Positions 20,115-27,388 of a stretch of DNA of 28,227 nucleotides are shown one piece after another. Location: contig JBDSUJ010000092.1 of the NCBI GenBank assembly GCA_039927815.1, positions 1 to 28,227 on the forward strand, written 5' to 3'. The notes under the pieces are model-generated. The model saw nothing but the letters and a program-made list of their open reading frames with translations, was not told the DNA's origin and ran no database searches. A program made the position numbers and the translations under genes. Origin of the DNA: Croceibacterium_A sp039927815 (GTDB lineage: Bacteria; Pseudomonadota; Alphaproteobacteria; Sphingomonadales; Sphingomonadaceae). The stretch's first letter is position 1; each line of letters begins with the position of its first letter.

Positions 20115-21586
20115 TTCTCCGGCCGTGCGGTGAAGCCGGCGCGCTGCTCGATCGCCAGCCCGGCGTCGAGCACGCCCTGTTCGTCGAACGGGCGGCCGAT
20201 GATCTGCAGGCCGAGCGGCAACCCATCGGCGTTAACCCCGGCGGGCACGCTCATCGCCGGCAGCCCGGCGAGGCTGGCGGGGACCGAGAACACGTCGTTA
20301 AGGTACATCGCCAACGGATCGTCGAGCTTGTCGCCCAGCGCGAAAGCGGCGTTGGGCGTGGTCGGGGCGAGGATCACGTCGCACCGCGCCCACGCCTCGG
20401 CGAAGTCGCGCGCGATCAGCGCGCGGACCTTTTGCGCCTGGGTGTAATAGGCATCGTAGAACCCGGCCGAGAGCACGTAAGTCCCGATCAGGATGCGGCG
20501 CTTGACCTCCTCGCCGAAGCCGGCGGCGCGGGTCGCGGCGTACATGTCTTGCAGGTTGGCGCCCGCCGGAAGCTCGCGCAGGCCATAGCGCACGCCGTCA
20601 TAGCGCGCGAGATTGCTCGACGCTTCGGCCGGGGCGATGATGTAATAGGCGGGCAGCGCATATTTCGTATGTGGCAGGCTGATATCGACGACTTCGGCGC
20701 CCGCGTCCTTGAGCCAGGCAATGCCCTGGTCCCAGCTCTTGAGGATTTCCGCGTCGGTTCCGTCCATCCGATATTCGTGCGGGATGCCGACCCGCTTGCC
20801 GGCCATGTTCGCATCGAGCGATGTGCTCCACGCGGGCACCGGAAGGTCGAGGCTGGTCGAATCCTTGGCATCGAACCCGGCCATCGCTTCGAGCATGATC
20901 GCGCAATCGGTCACGTCGCGCGCCATCGATCCCGCCTGGTCGAGGCTGCTGGCGAACGCAACCACACCCCACCGGCTGCACCGGCCGTACGTGGGCTTGA
21001 TGCCGCAGATCCCGGTCAGCGCGGCGGGCTGGCGGATCGAGCCGCCGGTGTCGGTTCCGGTGGCGGCGGGGGCGAGGCGGGCGGAAATCGCCGCGCTCGA
21101 GCCGCCCGAGGAGCCGCCGGGCGCGAGCGCGGCATTCCCGCCGCGGGTCCGCCACGGGCTGATGACATTGCCGAAATACGACGTCTCGTTGGACGAGCCC
21201 ATCGCGAACTGGTCCATGTTGAGCTTGCCGAGCATCCCCGCGCCCGCGTCCCACAGCTTTTGCGAAACGGTGCTTTCGTATTGGGGAATGAAGCCTTCGA
21301 GGATGTGGCTCGCCGCGGTGGTCTGGACGCCGCGCGTGGCGAACAGGTCCTTCATCCCGATCGGCACACCCGCCATCTTGCCCAGCGGCTGGCCCGCCGC
21401 GCGGGCCGCGTCGACCCGGCCGGCAGCTTCGAGCGCGCGCTCGGGCGTGGCGACGATGAACGCGTTGAGCGCCCCGGCGGCGGCGACGTTGGCGTTGAAC
21501 GCCGCGGCCACTTCGCGCGCCGAAAACGCGCCCCCGGCAACCCCGTCGCGGATCGCCTTGACGCCGAAGTCGGTCAATTTACTCAA
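20105..21586 (-). CDS. gatA: Aspartyl/glutamyl-tRNA amidotransferase subunit A
   Basis: Amidase-signature subunit that releases ammonia from glutamine for GatB. Counting from the TTG at 21586 (493 residues), the Ser-cis-Ser-Lys triad is Lys79 (PIGMKDLF), Ser159 (PGGSSGGSS) and Ser183 (DTGGSIRQPA), with the same 24-residue spacing between the serines as in characterised GatA. Start choice is uncertain. No ATG or GTG is near the family N-terminus (LTDFGVKAIRDGV). In-frame ATGs at 21619 and 21679 translate a REP-like repeat (MDPETSSG) and look artefactual. TTG at 21586 or 21577 gives the usual length. AGGG lies 11-14 bases before 21586, itself inside the repeat. The 3' end overlaps the acyltransferase start by 10 bases. 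Confidence 0.95.
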   Translation of the reverse strand: MSKLTDFGVKAIRDGVAGGAFSAREVAAAFNANVAAAGALNAFIVATPERALEAAGRVDAARAAGQPLGKMAGVPIGMKDLFATRGVQTTAASHILEGFIPQYESTVSQKLWDAGAGMLGKLNMDQFAMGSSNETSYFGNVISPWRTRGGNAALAPGGSSGGSSAAISARLAPAATGTDTGGSIRQPAALTGICGIKPTYGRCSRWGVVAFASSLDQAGSMARDVTDCAIMLEAMAGFDAKDSTSLDLPVPAWSTSLDANMAGKRVGIPHEYRMDGTDAEILKSWDQGIAWLKDAGAEVVDISLPHTKYALPAYYIIAPAEASSNLARYDGVRYGLRELPAGANLQDMYAATRAAGFGEEVKRRILIGTYVLSAGFYDAYYTQAQKVRALIARDFAEAWARCDVILAPTTPNAAFALGDKLDDPLAMYLNDVFSVPASLAGLPAMSVPAGVNADGLPLGLQIIGRPFDEQGVLDAGLAIEQRAGFTARPEKWW

Positions 21587-21590
21587 AGCT

Positions 21591-21710
21591 CGTCGCCCTG
21601 AACTTGTTTCAGGGTCCATCGCGCCGCTAACGCGGATGTCGCCGCTGTAGCGCGTCTTTTGTGATGGATCCCGGAACACGAGCCGCTGCGCGGCTGTCTG
21701 GGATGATCGC
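21591..21710. repeat. Composite REP-like palindromic element between gatC and gatA
   Basis: The first arm (21596-21614) pairs CCCTGAA with TTCAGGG. The second (21670-21705) has AGCCGC-TGC-GCGGCT at 21681-21695 nested in GGATCCC/GGGATGATC. Between them GGTCCAT faces ATGGATCC in inverted order. The arms resemble repeats with CCTGAACTTGTTTCAGG that recur many times in sphingomonad genomes (from memory, not searched). It splits the otherwise tight gat operon by about 140 bases and may supply gatA with its leader. Confidence 0.75.
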
Positions 21711-21711
21711 T

Positions 21712-21731
21712 TGAAAATGCCGGCATTTTCA
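21712..21731. repeat. Perfect 20-bp palindrome at the gatC stop codon
   Basis: TGAAAATGCC is followed directly by its reverse complement GGCATTTTCA, flanked by a further imperfect GATCG/CGATC pair. The first three bases on the minus strand are the gatC stop codon. It adjoins the REP-like element and may be its outer end, a target duplication scar or an mRNA hairpin. Confidence 0.7.
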
Positions 21732-22031
21732 TTCGATCACCTTCGGAACACCGAAGAACCCGTGCTCGGGCGCGGGGGCGTTGGCGAGCACTTCGTCGCG
21801 CACCCCGCCGCCGGTCAGCGGGTCGGCATCGACCACGTCGTCGCGCAGGCGCAGCTTCTGCGGGATCACCGCGGTCATTGGCTCGATGCCGCTGACATCG
21901 ACTTCGCCGAGCTGTTCGACCCACCCGAGGATGCCGTTAAGTTCGGGCACCATCCGGTCGAGGTCGCCCGCGTCCATGCGGATGCGCGCCAGGCTGGCGA
22001 TCTTGGCCACGGTTGCACGGTCTACTGACAT
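21729..22031 (-). CDS. gatC: Aspartyl/glutamyl-tRNA amidotransferase subunit C
   Basis: 100-residue GatC, the small subunit that wraps and stabilises GatA and bridges it to GatB. The start SVDRATVAKIASLARIRM, the ELNGILGWVEQLGEVDV helix and EPMTAVIP, then the C-terminal LRDDVVDADPLTGG and FFGVPKVIE are all standard for the family, and the length is normal. It begins 10 bases after the DUF4153 gene stop and precedes gatA in the usual order, though a repeat element of about 140 bases now lies between the two. Its own ribosome-binding site is weak (GAGGG is about 20 bases away), consistent with coupling to the upstream gene. Confidence 0.96.
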   Translation of the reverse strand: MSVDRATVAKIASLARIRMDAGDLDRMVPELNGILGWVEQLGEVDVSGIEPMTAVIPQKLRLRDDVVDADPLTGGGVRDEVLANAPAPEHGFFGVPKVIE

Positions 22032-22041
22032 GGCGCGCGCG

Positions 22042-23742
22042 TTAGCGGGGGCCCTCGCCCCCGTCTAGGTCCGAGCCCAGGTCGAGCGGCTGTCCGATCG
22101 GTTTTCCGTCGATCATGATCGCGCGCGTCTTCCCTACCGCGACCACCGAGTCCGCCCCCAGCGCGGTCGCCGGACGGTCGGCCGGCAGCTGCCGCACCAG
22201 CGCCGCGCCCGGCTTCGACACCAGCAGTTCGTAGCTGCCCGACTGGACAAGCGCGATCCGTCGCCCGCCCCCGGGCGCTGCCTCGACATCGAGCGCGACG
22301 CAGCGGTCCTGGCATAGAAACGCATTGGCGATCAGGTAATCGAGCACTTGCTGGCGCAGCTCGGGATCATCGGGAGTGACCCGCAGCTTGAAATCGGCGC
22401 GCGTGCGGTTGGTCCGGTCGAACGTCGCGTAAGTCCGTTCCTTCTGCGCCAGTGCGCTGCTTGCCAGTTCTGCCACCTTGGCGTCGCCGGCGCGTCGCAG
22501 TCGGGCCAGCGCGCGGCGGCCCGATTCGCCGAAATCCCACCGCAGCGCGGCAAAATCGAACTTTGCGGCGCTTACCTGGCCCGACTCCAGCCGGTGAAGC
22601 TGGTTGCCGGCCGAAATCCGCCCGAAATCGAGTATCGGCAGCGCCAGCAGCAGCGCCAGCCCGCAGGCACCCAGCGCGAGGATGAAGTTGGCGTGGCGCA
22701 ACTGGGTCGTCCAGCCGGTGCGCCGCCCGCGAAGCAGCGCGCCCCAATAGCCGAGCCCCCAGGCGCACGCGACAACGATCGCGACGAGCCCCCACAACCG
22801 CTCCGGCGCGAGGCCGTACTGGTTGAGGCGCAGGCCCATCGACACCGCGGCGAACACCGCCAACGGCAGGATCACCACGGCCAGGACTAGTGCGGCGATC
22901 CGCATCGTACGGTTGCGCGTCATCGCGGCGTCGTCCTGACGCAAGATCGCGCTGGTGAGCACGAACGCCCCGGCTGCGCAGGCGAGCAGCACCGGGGTGG
23001 CGCTGCGGGTCGCTTCCCACAGCACTTGCGGGCCCGACACCGCGCTCGCGAGCAGGAACACCACCAAGCCGGCCGCCAGCGGCACCGCGAGCAGCGAGGC
23101 GACCAGCAGCACCACTGTCTGCAGCGTGGCGATCACCTTGGCCTGATTGCGCAACGTTCCGAGCGCGGCGCCGAACGCGAGGCCCGAATACGTCCACCCG
23201 AACCAGCCATCGTTCATCAGCTCGCGCAGGACATCGAGCTTGAGCAGGTGAAACAGCTCGCTCAGCACCACCAGCACCAGCCACGACAACCCGGTGAACG
23301 CCAGCGAACCGGCGGCGAAGATCGCGTCGGTCCAGACGTGGTGGAACACCTCAGTGTAAGGCGTGGCCAGCCGCCGGTGCCGAAAACTGGCCTGGAACAG
23401 CGGCAACGCCAGCGCGCTGGCGACCGCGCCGGCGGCAAAGCCGTACTGTTCGTCCGCCAGTTGGTCGCCGTATTGTACCGCGCGCCACGCGAGCCCCGCC
23501 ATGACCGCGCCGATCAGGGCCGCGAACACCGCCGGTTCGCGCCACCGCTCGCGCTCGACGGTGAAGCCGGCGGCAATCGCGCCGAAGAACAGGAATGCCG
23601 CTACGGCCATCTGCCAGGCCACCGCGGCATGGCCGCCGGTGACAAGATTGATCGCGAGGCCGGCCGCGGCGAACAACCCCGCCAGCAGCCATGGCCTGAG
23701 CGGCCAGTCGATCGCGTGCGGTTCGCTCGTCGCTTCGGTCAT
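22042..23742 (-). CDS. DUF4153 multi-pass membrane protein
   Basis: 566 residues. The N-terminal two thirds (about 20-400) form some ten to eleven hydrophobic helices, with LAPERLWGLVAIVVACAWGLGYW and LRLNQYGLAPERL as the DUF4153 hallmark. The rest is a soluble domain (FDFAALRWDFGESGRRAL and onward) probably outside the membrane. No enzymatic motif is visible and the family function is not known to me; do not read more into it. The ATG is preceded by AGGGAGCAGGG, a strong ribosome-binding site. It is the first gene of the minus-strand run leading into gatC after 10 bases, so its promoter probably drives gatCAB as well. No clear promoter motif was found in the 110 bases upstream, which instead hold two inverted repeats. 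Confidence 0.82.
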   Translation of the reverse strand: MTEATSEPHAIDWPLRPWLLAGLFAAAGLAINLVTGGHAAVAWQMAVAAFLFFGAIAAGFTVERERWREPAVFAALIGAVMAGLAWRAVQYGDQLADEQYGFAAGAVASALALPLFQASFRHRRLATPYTEVFHHVWTDAIFAAGSLAFTGLSWLVLVVLSELFHLLKLDVLRELMNDGWFGWTYSGLAFGAALGTLRNQAKVIATLQTVVLLVASLLAVPLAAGLVVFLLASAVSGPQVLWEATRSATPVLLACAAGAFVLTSAILRQDDAAMTRNRTMRIAALVLAVVILPLAVFAAVSMGLRLNQYGLAPERLWGLVAIVVACAWGLGYWGALLRGRRTGWTTQLRHANFILALGACGLALLLALPILDFGRISAGNQLHRLESGQVSAAKFDFAALRWDFGESGRRALARLRRAGDAKVAELASSALAQKERTYATFDRTNRTRADFKLRVTPDDPELRQQVLDYLIANAFLCQDRCVALDVEAAPGGGRRIALVQSGSYELLVSKPGAALVRQLPADRPATALGADSVVAVGKTRAIMIDGKPIGQPLDLGSDLDGGEGPR

Positions 23743-23761
23743 GCCCTGCTCCCTGGCGCCA

Positions 23762-23803
23762 TCATGCCTGACAGCATGGCACGCGCCAACGGATCAGGCA
23801 TGA
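23762..23803. repeat. 10-bp inverted repeat upstream of the DUF4153 gene
   Basis: TCATGCCTGA at 23762-23771 and TCAGGCATGA at 23794-23803 are perfect reverse complements, 22 bases apart. The site lies between the FKBP gene and the DUF4153 start, 20 bases before that ATG on the minus strand. It could be an operator or an mRNA hairpin. Confidence 0.6.
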
Positions 23804-23809
23804 GCAAGA

Positions 23810-23836
23810 GGTGAGGTTTCGCTGAAAAACCTCACC
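23810..23836 (-). terminator. Probable hairpin terminator of the FKBP gene
   Basis: Perfect 10-bp stem, GGTGAGGTTT with AAACCTCACC, loop of 7 bases, 16 bases after the FKBP stop. The tract that follows on the minus strand (TCTTGCTC) is only moderately T-rich, so termination may be inefficient and partial read-through into the DUF4153-gat genes is possible. Confidence 0.55.
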
Positions 23837-23852
23837 CGGCGCGCGACGCGGA

Positions 23853-24464
23853 CTACGGCCTGGGGAGCGGGGCGGGCGCCGGAGCTGTGGCCGGTGCGGG
23901 TGGCGGAGCAGGCGCACCCGGCGGAGTTGCCCCCGGCTTGGCCTGCTGCGCCGCCATCATCTGCTGCAGCACCTGGAAGCGGCGTTCGGCTTCGGGCAGG
24001 GCCATGAAATCGATCAGCTCAATGTCGAAAGTCAGGTCGGCGTTGGCCGGAATCGGCGAACCGGGGGGCGGGCTGGCGCCGTAAGCTTTCTCGGCCGGAA
24101 TGGTGACGGTGTACTTGCCGCCCTTCTGCATCTCCATCACCGCGTCGCGGAAGCCCGGGATCATCCCCGACAGCTGCATCGGATAACCTTCGGGCAAGAT
24201 GCCCTTGACCGGCAGCTGCGGGTCCTGCGACTTGTCGAACACGGTGCCGTTCTTGAGCTTGCCGGTATAGCGCAGGAACACCACGTCGTCCGCCTTGGGG
24301 TGCGCGCCCGTGCCCGCCGTCAGGGTGTCCACGTCCACGCCCTTGGGCGCCGACCACCACGCGAACGCGCCGGCAATGGCCAGGCCGATCAGAATGCCGA
24401 GCAGCAGCATCAGCAGCGATGTCTTGCTGACCGGCTTGAGCGGAACGCGGGTGACTTCGGTCAT
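23853..24464 (-). CDS. FKBP-type peptidyl-prolyl cis-trans isomerase, membrane-anchored
   Basis: 203 residues. A basic N-terminus is followed by one transmembrane helix (about 16-37, LLMLLLGILIGLAIAGAFAWW), placing the rest in the periplasm. The FKBP domain covers about 57-153 with the ligand-pocket residues in order: Tyr66 (LRYTGKL), FD at 76-77, GMIPGFRDAVMEMQKGGKYTVTIP, AYG at 127-129 and IPANADLTFDIEL. It therefore looks catalytically complete and would speed proline isomerisation in exported proteins. A Pro/Ala-rich tail from residue 176 (PGATPPGAPAPPPAP and onward) is low complexity and probably disordered. AGGAA precedes the ATG. It lies downstream of rpsU on the same strand, with the rpsU terminator between them. 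Confidence 0.94.
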   Translation of the reverse strand: MTEVTRVPLKPVSKTSLLMLLLGILIGLAIAGAFAWWSAPKGVDVDTLTAGTGAHPKADDVVFLRYTGKLKNGTVFDKSQDPQLPVKGILPEGYPMQLSGMIPGFRDAVMEMQKGGKYTVTIPAEKAYGASPPPGSPIPANADLTFDIELIDFMALPEAERRFQVLQQMMAAQQAKPGATPPGAPAPPPAPATAPAPAPLPRP

Positions 24465-24476
24465 GGGTTAATTCCT

Positions 24477-24515
24477 GAAAAAGCAAAGGGGCGCCGAGCC
24501 TCACGCCCGCGCCCC
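24477..24515 (-). terminator. Rho-independent terminator downstream of rpsU
   Basis: On the minus strand GGGGCGC (24515-24509) pairs with GCGCCCC (24494-24488) across a 14-base loop and is followed by TTTGCTTTTTC. It lies 33 bases after the rpsU stop and directly before the FKBP ribosome-binding site, so it may act as an attenuator for the FKBP gene rather than a full stop. Confidence 0.72.
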
Positions 24516-24548
24516 TGTGTCCGGTCCGGCCAGCGCGTGCCGGCCGGG

Positions 24549-24755
24549 TTACTTGCCGCCGTCGCGTTCCACGCGCTTGCGCTCAAGCTTGCGGGCGCGG
24601 CGGATCGCGGCGGCTTTTTCGCGAGCGCGCTTCTCGCTCGGCTTCTCGTAATGGCGGCGCAGCTTCATCTCGCGATAGACGCCTTCCCGCTGCAGCTTCT
24701 TCTTGAGCGCGCGCAGGGCCTGCTCGACGTTGTTATCGCGAACCATGATCTGCAT
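24549..24755 (-). CDS. rpsU: 30S ribosomal protein S21
   Basis: 68 residues. MVRDNNVEQALRALKKKLQ, then EGVYREMKLRRHYEKPSEKRAREKAAA and a very basic tail (RRARKLERKRVERDGGK) match bS21, which binds near the 3' end of 16S rRNA and helps initiation. The start at 24755 (MQIMVRDN) is preceded by AAAAGGTGG at 9 bases; the ATG at 24746 would also be possible. Its leader holds a 6-bp hairpin (CCCGCG at 24792-24797 with CGCGGG at 24805-24810). The 200 bases up to crcB contain the divergent start regions of both genes and no other gene. Confidence 0.97.
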   Translation of the reverse strand: MQIMVRDNNVEQALRALKKKLQREGVYREMKLRRHYEKPSEKRAREKAAAIRRARKLERKRVERDGGK

Positions 24756-24955
24756 AAATCAATGCCACCTTTTCGAATTCATCCGGGAGAGCCCGCGTGA
24801 TCGGCGCGGGTTGCACCATGCTATTTTGACAGGACACGCGCCGAATCCGCACGCGGACCGGCCCGAAGTGGGGCGCCGATAAGCCAAACCGCGGGCAAAG
24901 GCAAGTTCCCGGTCAGCATTTGCCGATCCGCGGTGCGGTGGCTAAGGCGAGCCCG

Positions 24956-25375
24956 ATGAACGCCCCCTCCCCCCTGCTGGCAACGTCCTACGTCGCGCTG
25001 GGGGGCGCGATCGGGTCGGTGCTGCGCTATCAGACCGGCCGCGCGCTGACGAGCCTGCTCGGAACACAGGTTGTCGGCAGTTTTCCGTGGGCGACGCTGA
25101 CCGTCAACGTCGCCGGCAGCCTGGCGATGGGCGTGCTGGCCGGCTGGCTGGCGCGGTTTGGACCGCACGGGTCGTCAGTGGGCGGCGAGCCCTGGCAGCT
25201 GTTCATCGGGATCGGCCTGCTCGGCGGGTTCACCACCTTCTCCAGCTTCAGCCTTGAGATGATGCTGCTGATTGAGCGCGGCCAGCCCGCACAAGCGGTG
25301 CTCTACGCCGCCGTGTCGCTGCTGGCGGGGCTGAGCGCGCTCTATATCGGCCTGATCGCGATGCGGCTCGCCTGA
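24956..25375 (+). CDS. crcB: Fluoride ion channel CrcB/Fluc
   Basis: 139-residue four-helix membrane protein, the usual Fluc size, which exports fluoride as a dual-topology dimer. GGAIGSVLRYQTGR at 16-29, TLTVNVAGSLAMG with the conserved Asn51, and GLLGGFTTFSSFS (88-100) with the phenylalanine-box residues Phe95 and Phe98 are all present. I chose the ATG at 24956, preceded by AAGGCGAG, over the upstream in-frame ATG at 24920, which adds 12 non-family residues. I checked for a fluoride riboswitch upstream and found none. The stop overlaps the next ATG by one base (TGATG), so crcB is the first gene of a tightly coupled five-gene set. Confidence 0.95.
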   Translation: MNAPSPLLATSYVALGGAIGSVLRYQTGRALTSLLGTQVVGSFPWATLTVNVAGSLAMGVLAGWLARFGPHGSSVGGEPWQLFIGIGLLGGFTTFSSFSLEMMLLIERGQPAQAVLYAAVSLLAGLSALYIGLIAMRLA

Positions 25376-26511
25376 TGACCGATCCTGAACCCACCCACGT
25401 CGCCGCCACCGTGCGCCAGTTCACGGTGGCTCCCGACGACGACGGGATCCGCCTCGACCGCTGGTTCAAGCGCCACTTGGCGCAAGTCGGCTTCGCCACC
25501 GTCTCGCGGTGGGCGCGCACCGGGCAGCTGCGGGTCGATGGCGGGCGGGTCAAGCCCGAGGATCGGCTGGCGGCGGGCCAGGTGCTACGCGTTCCGCCCG
25601 GCGGCGACCTGGCCAAACCGCCGCGCGCCAGGCCCGAACTGAGCGACGAGGACCGCGAGCGCGCGGCCGCCATGCTGTTCTTCAAGACCGATGCGGCGCT
25701 GGTGCTCAACAAACCCCCCGGCCTCGCCACCCAGGGCGGGACCGGCACGACCCAGCACGTCGACCGCCTGCTCGACGCTTACGCCGAGGAGGACGAACCG
25801 CGCCCGCGGCTGGTCCACCGGCTCGACAAGGATACCAGCGGCGTGCTGCTGATCGCCCGCACGCCCGGCAGCGCAGCGTTTTTTTCCCGGCGCTTTTCGG
25901 GGCGCTCGGCCAAGAAGACGTACTGGGCGCTGGTGGTCGGCGTGCCCGCCGTGGCCGATGGCACGATCGACGCCCCGCTGTCCAAGCAGCCCGGCAGCGG
26001 CGGCGAGAAGATGCATGTCGACGAGGCGAACGGCCAGCCGGCCCGGACCCGCTATCGCGTGATCGACCGCGTCGGCAACCGCGCCGCGTGGGTCGAACTG
26101 CAGCCGATGACCGGCCGCACGCACCAGCTGCGCGTCCACATGGCGGCAATCGGCCATCCCATCGTCGGTGACGGCAAATACGGCGGGCCCGAAGCCTTCC
26201 TGACCGGCAGCGTGAGCCGCAAAATGCATCTTCACGCCCGCCGGCTGGTGATCGATGCGCCCAAGGACAGCGACGGAGGCGGGGGCAAGATCGACGTCAC
26301 CGCCGAACTGCCCGAGCATTTCGCCGCCAGCCTCGACCAGCTCGGCCTCGATCTCGCGCTCGGCGACGCGATGCCGTCCGAAGCATCGCCCTCGCCCGGC
26401 AAGGCCGAGAAGAAGCAGGCCGCCAAGGCCCACGCCAAGCAGTACCGCAAGGCCCGCCGCGGTGAACGCCGCACGCGCCGCGTGGCGGATGGCACCAAGA
26501 GCCGCAAGTGA
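25375..26511 (+). CDS. RluC/RluD-family 23S rRNA pseudouridine synthase
   Basis: 378 residues. An S4 RNA-binding domain (about 24-75, RLDRWFKRHL and QLRVDGGRVKPEDRL) precedes the RluA-family catalytic domain. NKPPGLATQGG at 112-122 and LVHRLDKDTSGVLL with the catalytic Asp151 define the active site, followed by MTGRTHQLRVHMAAIGHPIVGD. The S4 domain and overall layout fit RluC (23S rRNA uridines 955/2504/2580 in E. coli) better than RluA, but the target uridine cannot be fixed from sequence. The last 45 residues are a Lys/Arg-rich tail (KAEKKQAAKAHAKQYRKARRG), likely an RNA-binding extension. It overlaps crcB by one base and the HAD gene by four (GTGA). Confidence 0.93.
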   Translation: MTDPEPTHVAATVRQFTVAPDDDGIRLDRWFKRHLAQVGFATVSRWARTGQLRVDGGRVKPEDRLAAGQVLRVPPGGDLAKPPRARPELSDEDRERAAAMLFFKTDAALVLNKPPGLATQGGTGTTQHVDRLLDAYAEEDEPRPRLVHRLDKDTSGVLLIARTPGSAAFFSRRFSGRSAKKTYWALVVGVPAVADGTIDAPLSKQPGSGGEKMHVDEANGQPARTRYRVIDRVGNRAAWVELQPMTGRTHQLRVHMAAIGHPIVGDGKYGGPEAFLTGSVSRKMHLHARRLVIDAPKDSDGGGGKIDVTAELPEHFAASLDQLGLDLALGDAMPSEASPSPGKAEKKQAAKAHAKQYRKARRGERRTRRVADGTKSRK

Positions 26512-27173
26512 GCGTGTCCGACGGGACCCGCCTTGCGGTGTTCGATTGCGATGGGACGCTGGTGGACGGGCAGGCGGCGATCTGCGCGGCGATGGCCGAA
26601 GGTTTCGCCGCCGCCGGGCTGGCCGCGCCCGATCCGCACCAGGTACGCCGCATCGTCGGGTTGAGCCTGCCCGCCGCCATCGCCCGCCTCGCGCCCGGCA
26701 CTCCGCCCGAGGCGCAGCAGCGGGTGGTCGATAGCTACAAGCAGGCGTTCTTCCGCGCCCGCTCGGACGGATCGCTGCACGAACCGCTGTTCGACGGCAT
26801 CGCCGACTTGCTCGCCCGATTGCACGCCGCCGGTTGGACGCTCGGGGTCGCGACCGGCAAGTCGGACCGCGGGCTCGCGGGGTGCCTCGCCAAACACGGC
26901 GTGACGGGGCTGTTCAAAACGCTCCAGACCGCCGACCGCCACCCGTCCAAGCCCGACCCCGCCATGCTCGAAGCCGCGATGGCCGAGGCCGGCGCAAGTC
27001 CGGCGCACACGGTGATGATCGGCGATACCTCCTACGATATCGAGATGGCCCGCGTGGCCGGAGTGCGTGCGCTGGGGGTGGCGTGGGGCTATCACGATCC
27101 GCACGAATTGTTGGCCGCCGGGGCCGAAGCAGTGGCGCAATCGCCGGCCGAGCTGGAGGACTTGTTGCGATGA
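26508..27173 (+). CDS. HAD-superfamily phosphatase, phosphoglycolate phosphatase-like
   Basis: 221 residues. Nucleophile motif FDCDGTLVD with Asp13 and Asp15, a helical cap domain (about 22-95), motif II VATGKS with Thr117, Lys148 in SKPDP, and motif IV IGDTSYDIEMA with Asp173 and Asp177 make a complete subfamily IA HAD hydrolase. Gph is the nearest familiar member and removes phosphate from 2-phosphoglycolate, but HAD substrates are poorly predicted by motif. The start is a GTG whose bases overlap the stop of the pseudouridine synthase (GTGA), and the end overlaps the next ATG (ATGA), so it is embedded in the operon. Confidence 0.92.
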   Translation: MSVSDGTRLAVFDCDGTLVDGQAAICAAMAEGFAAAGLAAPDPHQVRRIVGLSLPAAIARLAPGTPPEAQQRVVDSYKQAFFRARSDGSLHEPLFDGIADLLARLHAAGWTLGVATGKSDRGLAGCLAKHGVTGLFKTLQTADRHPSKPDPAMLEAAMAEAGASPAHTVMIGDTSYDIEMARVAGVRALGVAWGYHDPHELLAAGAEAVAQSPAELEDLLR

Positions 27174-27388
27174 TCGACGACGATGACGCCGTAGCGCGCA
27201 CCCGCTATTTCACCATCCAGGCGCTGCGTATCGCCGGGGTGGCGCTGGTGCTGGTGGGGATCCTGATCGTGCGCGGCCGGATCGCGGTCGATCCCGTGGC
27301 CGGCTATGCGTTGGTCGCCGTGGGCCTGGTCGACATCTTCGCGGTGCCCATGGTGCTCGCCCGCAAATGGCGCACCCCGCCCGAATGA
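27170..27388 (+). CDS. Small two-helix membrane protein, unknown function
   Basis: 72 residues. An acidic start (MIDDDDA) and TRYFTIQALR lead into two hydrophobic helices, about 21-36 (IAGVALVLVGILIVRG) and 42-63 (PVAGYALVAVGLVDIFAVPMVL), then a basic end KWRTPPE. I do not recognise a named family. The start at 27170 overlaps the HAD stop as ATGA; a longer in-frame reading from 26834 runs through the HAD gene in another frame and is a shadow. The end overlaps the ATP12 start, also as ATGA. Position next to an F1-assembly chaperone allows, but does not show, a role in membrane energetics. Confidence 0.8.
   Translation: MIDDDDAVARTRYFTIQALRIAGVALVLVGILIVRGRIAVDPVAGYALVAVGLVDIFAVPMVLARKWRTPPE

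Noticed and set aside
24826..24831. TTGACA as -35 box for crcB
   Set aside because: No acceptable -10 hexamer lies 16-18 bases downstream; the region there is GC-rich.
24832..24955. Fluoride (crcB-motif) riboswitch upstream of crcB
   Set aside because: I could not find the conserved GAUGG-type junction and pseudoknot-forming segments; only loose GC-rich sequence is present.
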